NCBI GenBank assembly: GCA_903949225.1
Contig: CAJAYZ010000720.1
Span: 1 to 12,999, forward strand
Origin: an uncultured Planctomycetaceae bacterium
GTDB lineage: Bacteria; Planctomycetota; Planctomycetia; Pirellulales; UBA1268
Direction: 5' to 3'
Length of the DNA stretch: 12,999 nt
Shown piece after piece: positions 12,953 through 12,999 of this stretch (its first letter is position 1; each line of letters begins with the position of its first letter). A program made the position numbers and the translations under genes. The notes below the pieces were generated by a model. The model searched no databases. It saw nothing but the letters and a program-made list of their open reading frames with translations, and was not told the origin of the DNA.

Positions 12953-12999
12953 TCAGGCGGAAACCTGATCGGCCTCGAGGAACTTTCCCATCGCCCGGA
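12953..12999 (-). CDS. Probable C-terminus of an unidentified gene leaving the window
   Basis: On the minus strand the last bases read RAMGKFLEADQVSA followed by TGA at 12953-12955. The composition (helical, mixed charge, GC-rich third positions) is protein-like, while the other frames look poorer. The gene would converge with cvpA. Fourteen residues are too few to name a family. Confidence 0.35.
   Translation of the reverse strand, partial: RAMGKFLEADQVSA

Noticed and set aside
1..12999. CRISPR arrays, tRNA or rRNA genes, insertion sequences, phage genes
   Set aside because: No evenly spaced long direct repeats, no cloverleaf or rRNA-like segments and no transposase or integrase motifs were seen on either strand.

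Overview
The window is GC-rich, densely coded bacterial DNA. It most resembles a planctomycete, probably of the Pirellulales type. The support is a combination of traits: secreted or lipoprotein-anchored proteins of lineage-restricted type, a DUF11 envelope protein, a LolA-like periplasmic protein, a TlpA/ResA-type thioredoxin with a long helical N-terminal domain, and frequent GTG/TTG starts. That placement is an inference, because no rRNA or other phylogenetic marker is present. I see no tRNA, rRNA, CRISPR array, insertion sequence or phage gene.

Left arm, 1-6203, minus strand. The window opens with a sequence break. A fragment of a HYR-like extracellular repeat protein, read on the plus strand, runs without a stop into the antisense of a PLP-dependent aminotransferase that has lost its C-terminal ~60 residues. 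Reading in the direction of transcription (right to left), the order is: a lipoprotein with a perfect Shine-Dalgarno (4965-6203); a paralogous secreted protein (4079-4819); a Cys-rich DUF11 lipoprotein (2577-4082, ATGA overlap with its predecessor); a 280-nt gap; a TlpA-like thioredoxin (1097-2296); and the truncated aminotransferase (93-1100, GTGA overlap). The first three look like one envelope-protein operon, interrupted between its first two genes by a strong hairpin. The last two look like a second, translationally coupled pair.

Middle, 6204-9371. A divergent intergenic region leads to a LolA-like secreted protein (6404-7528, plus). Converging on it with only 7 nt between is pdxA of vitamin B6 synthesis (7536-8618, minus, TTG start). 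A divergent 152-nt region with a perfect 6-3-6 palindrome separates pdxA from a four-helix membrane protein of unknown function (8771-9322, plus).

Right arm, 9372-12999. A ZIP-family metal transporter (minus) is followed by a YdjM/DUF457-type membrane-bound metal-dependent hydrolase (minus). A 661-nt non-coding divergent region comes next, then a CvpA-family membrane protein with a Pro/Gly-rich tail (plus). The last ~255 nt hold nested GGGAAAA/TTTTCCC palindromes, a short array of GACAT repeats and, probably, the last 14 codons of a minus-strand gene leaving the window.

Most of the content is housekeeping and envelope biology. The parts least explained by known families are the paralogous secreted pair with its DUF11 partner, the break at the left edge, and the two similar palindromic elements found downstream of genes at ~2.47-2.50 kb and ~12.86-12.89 kb.
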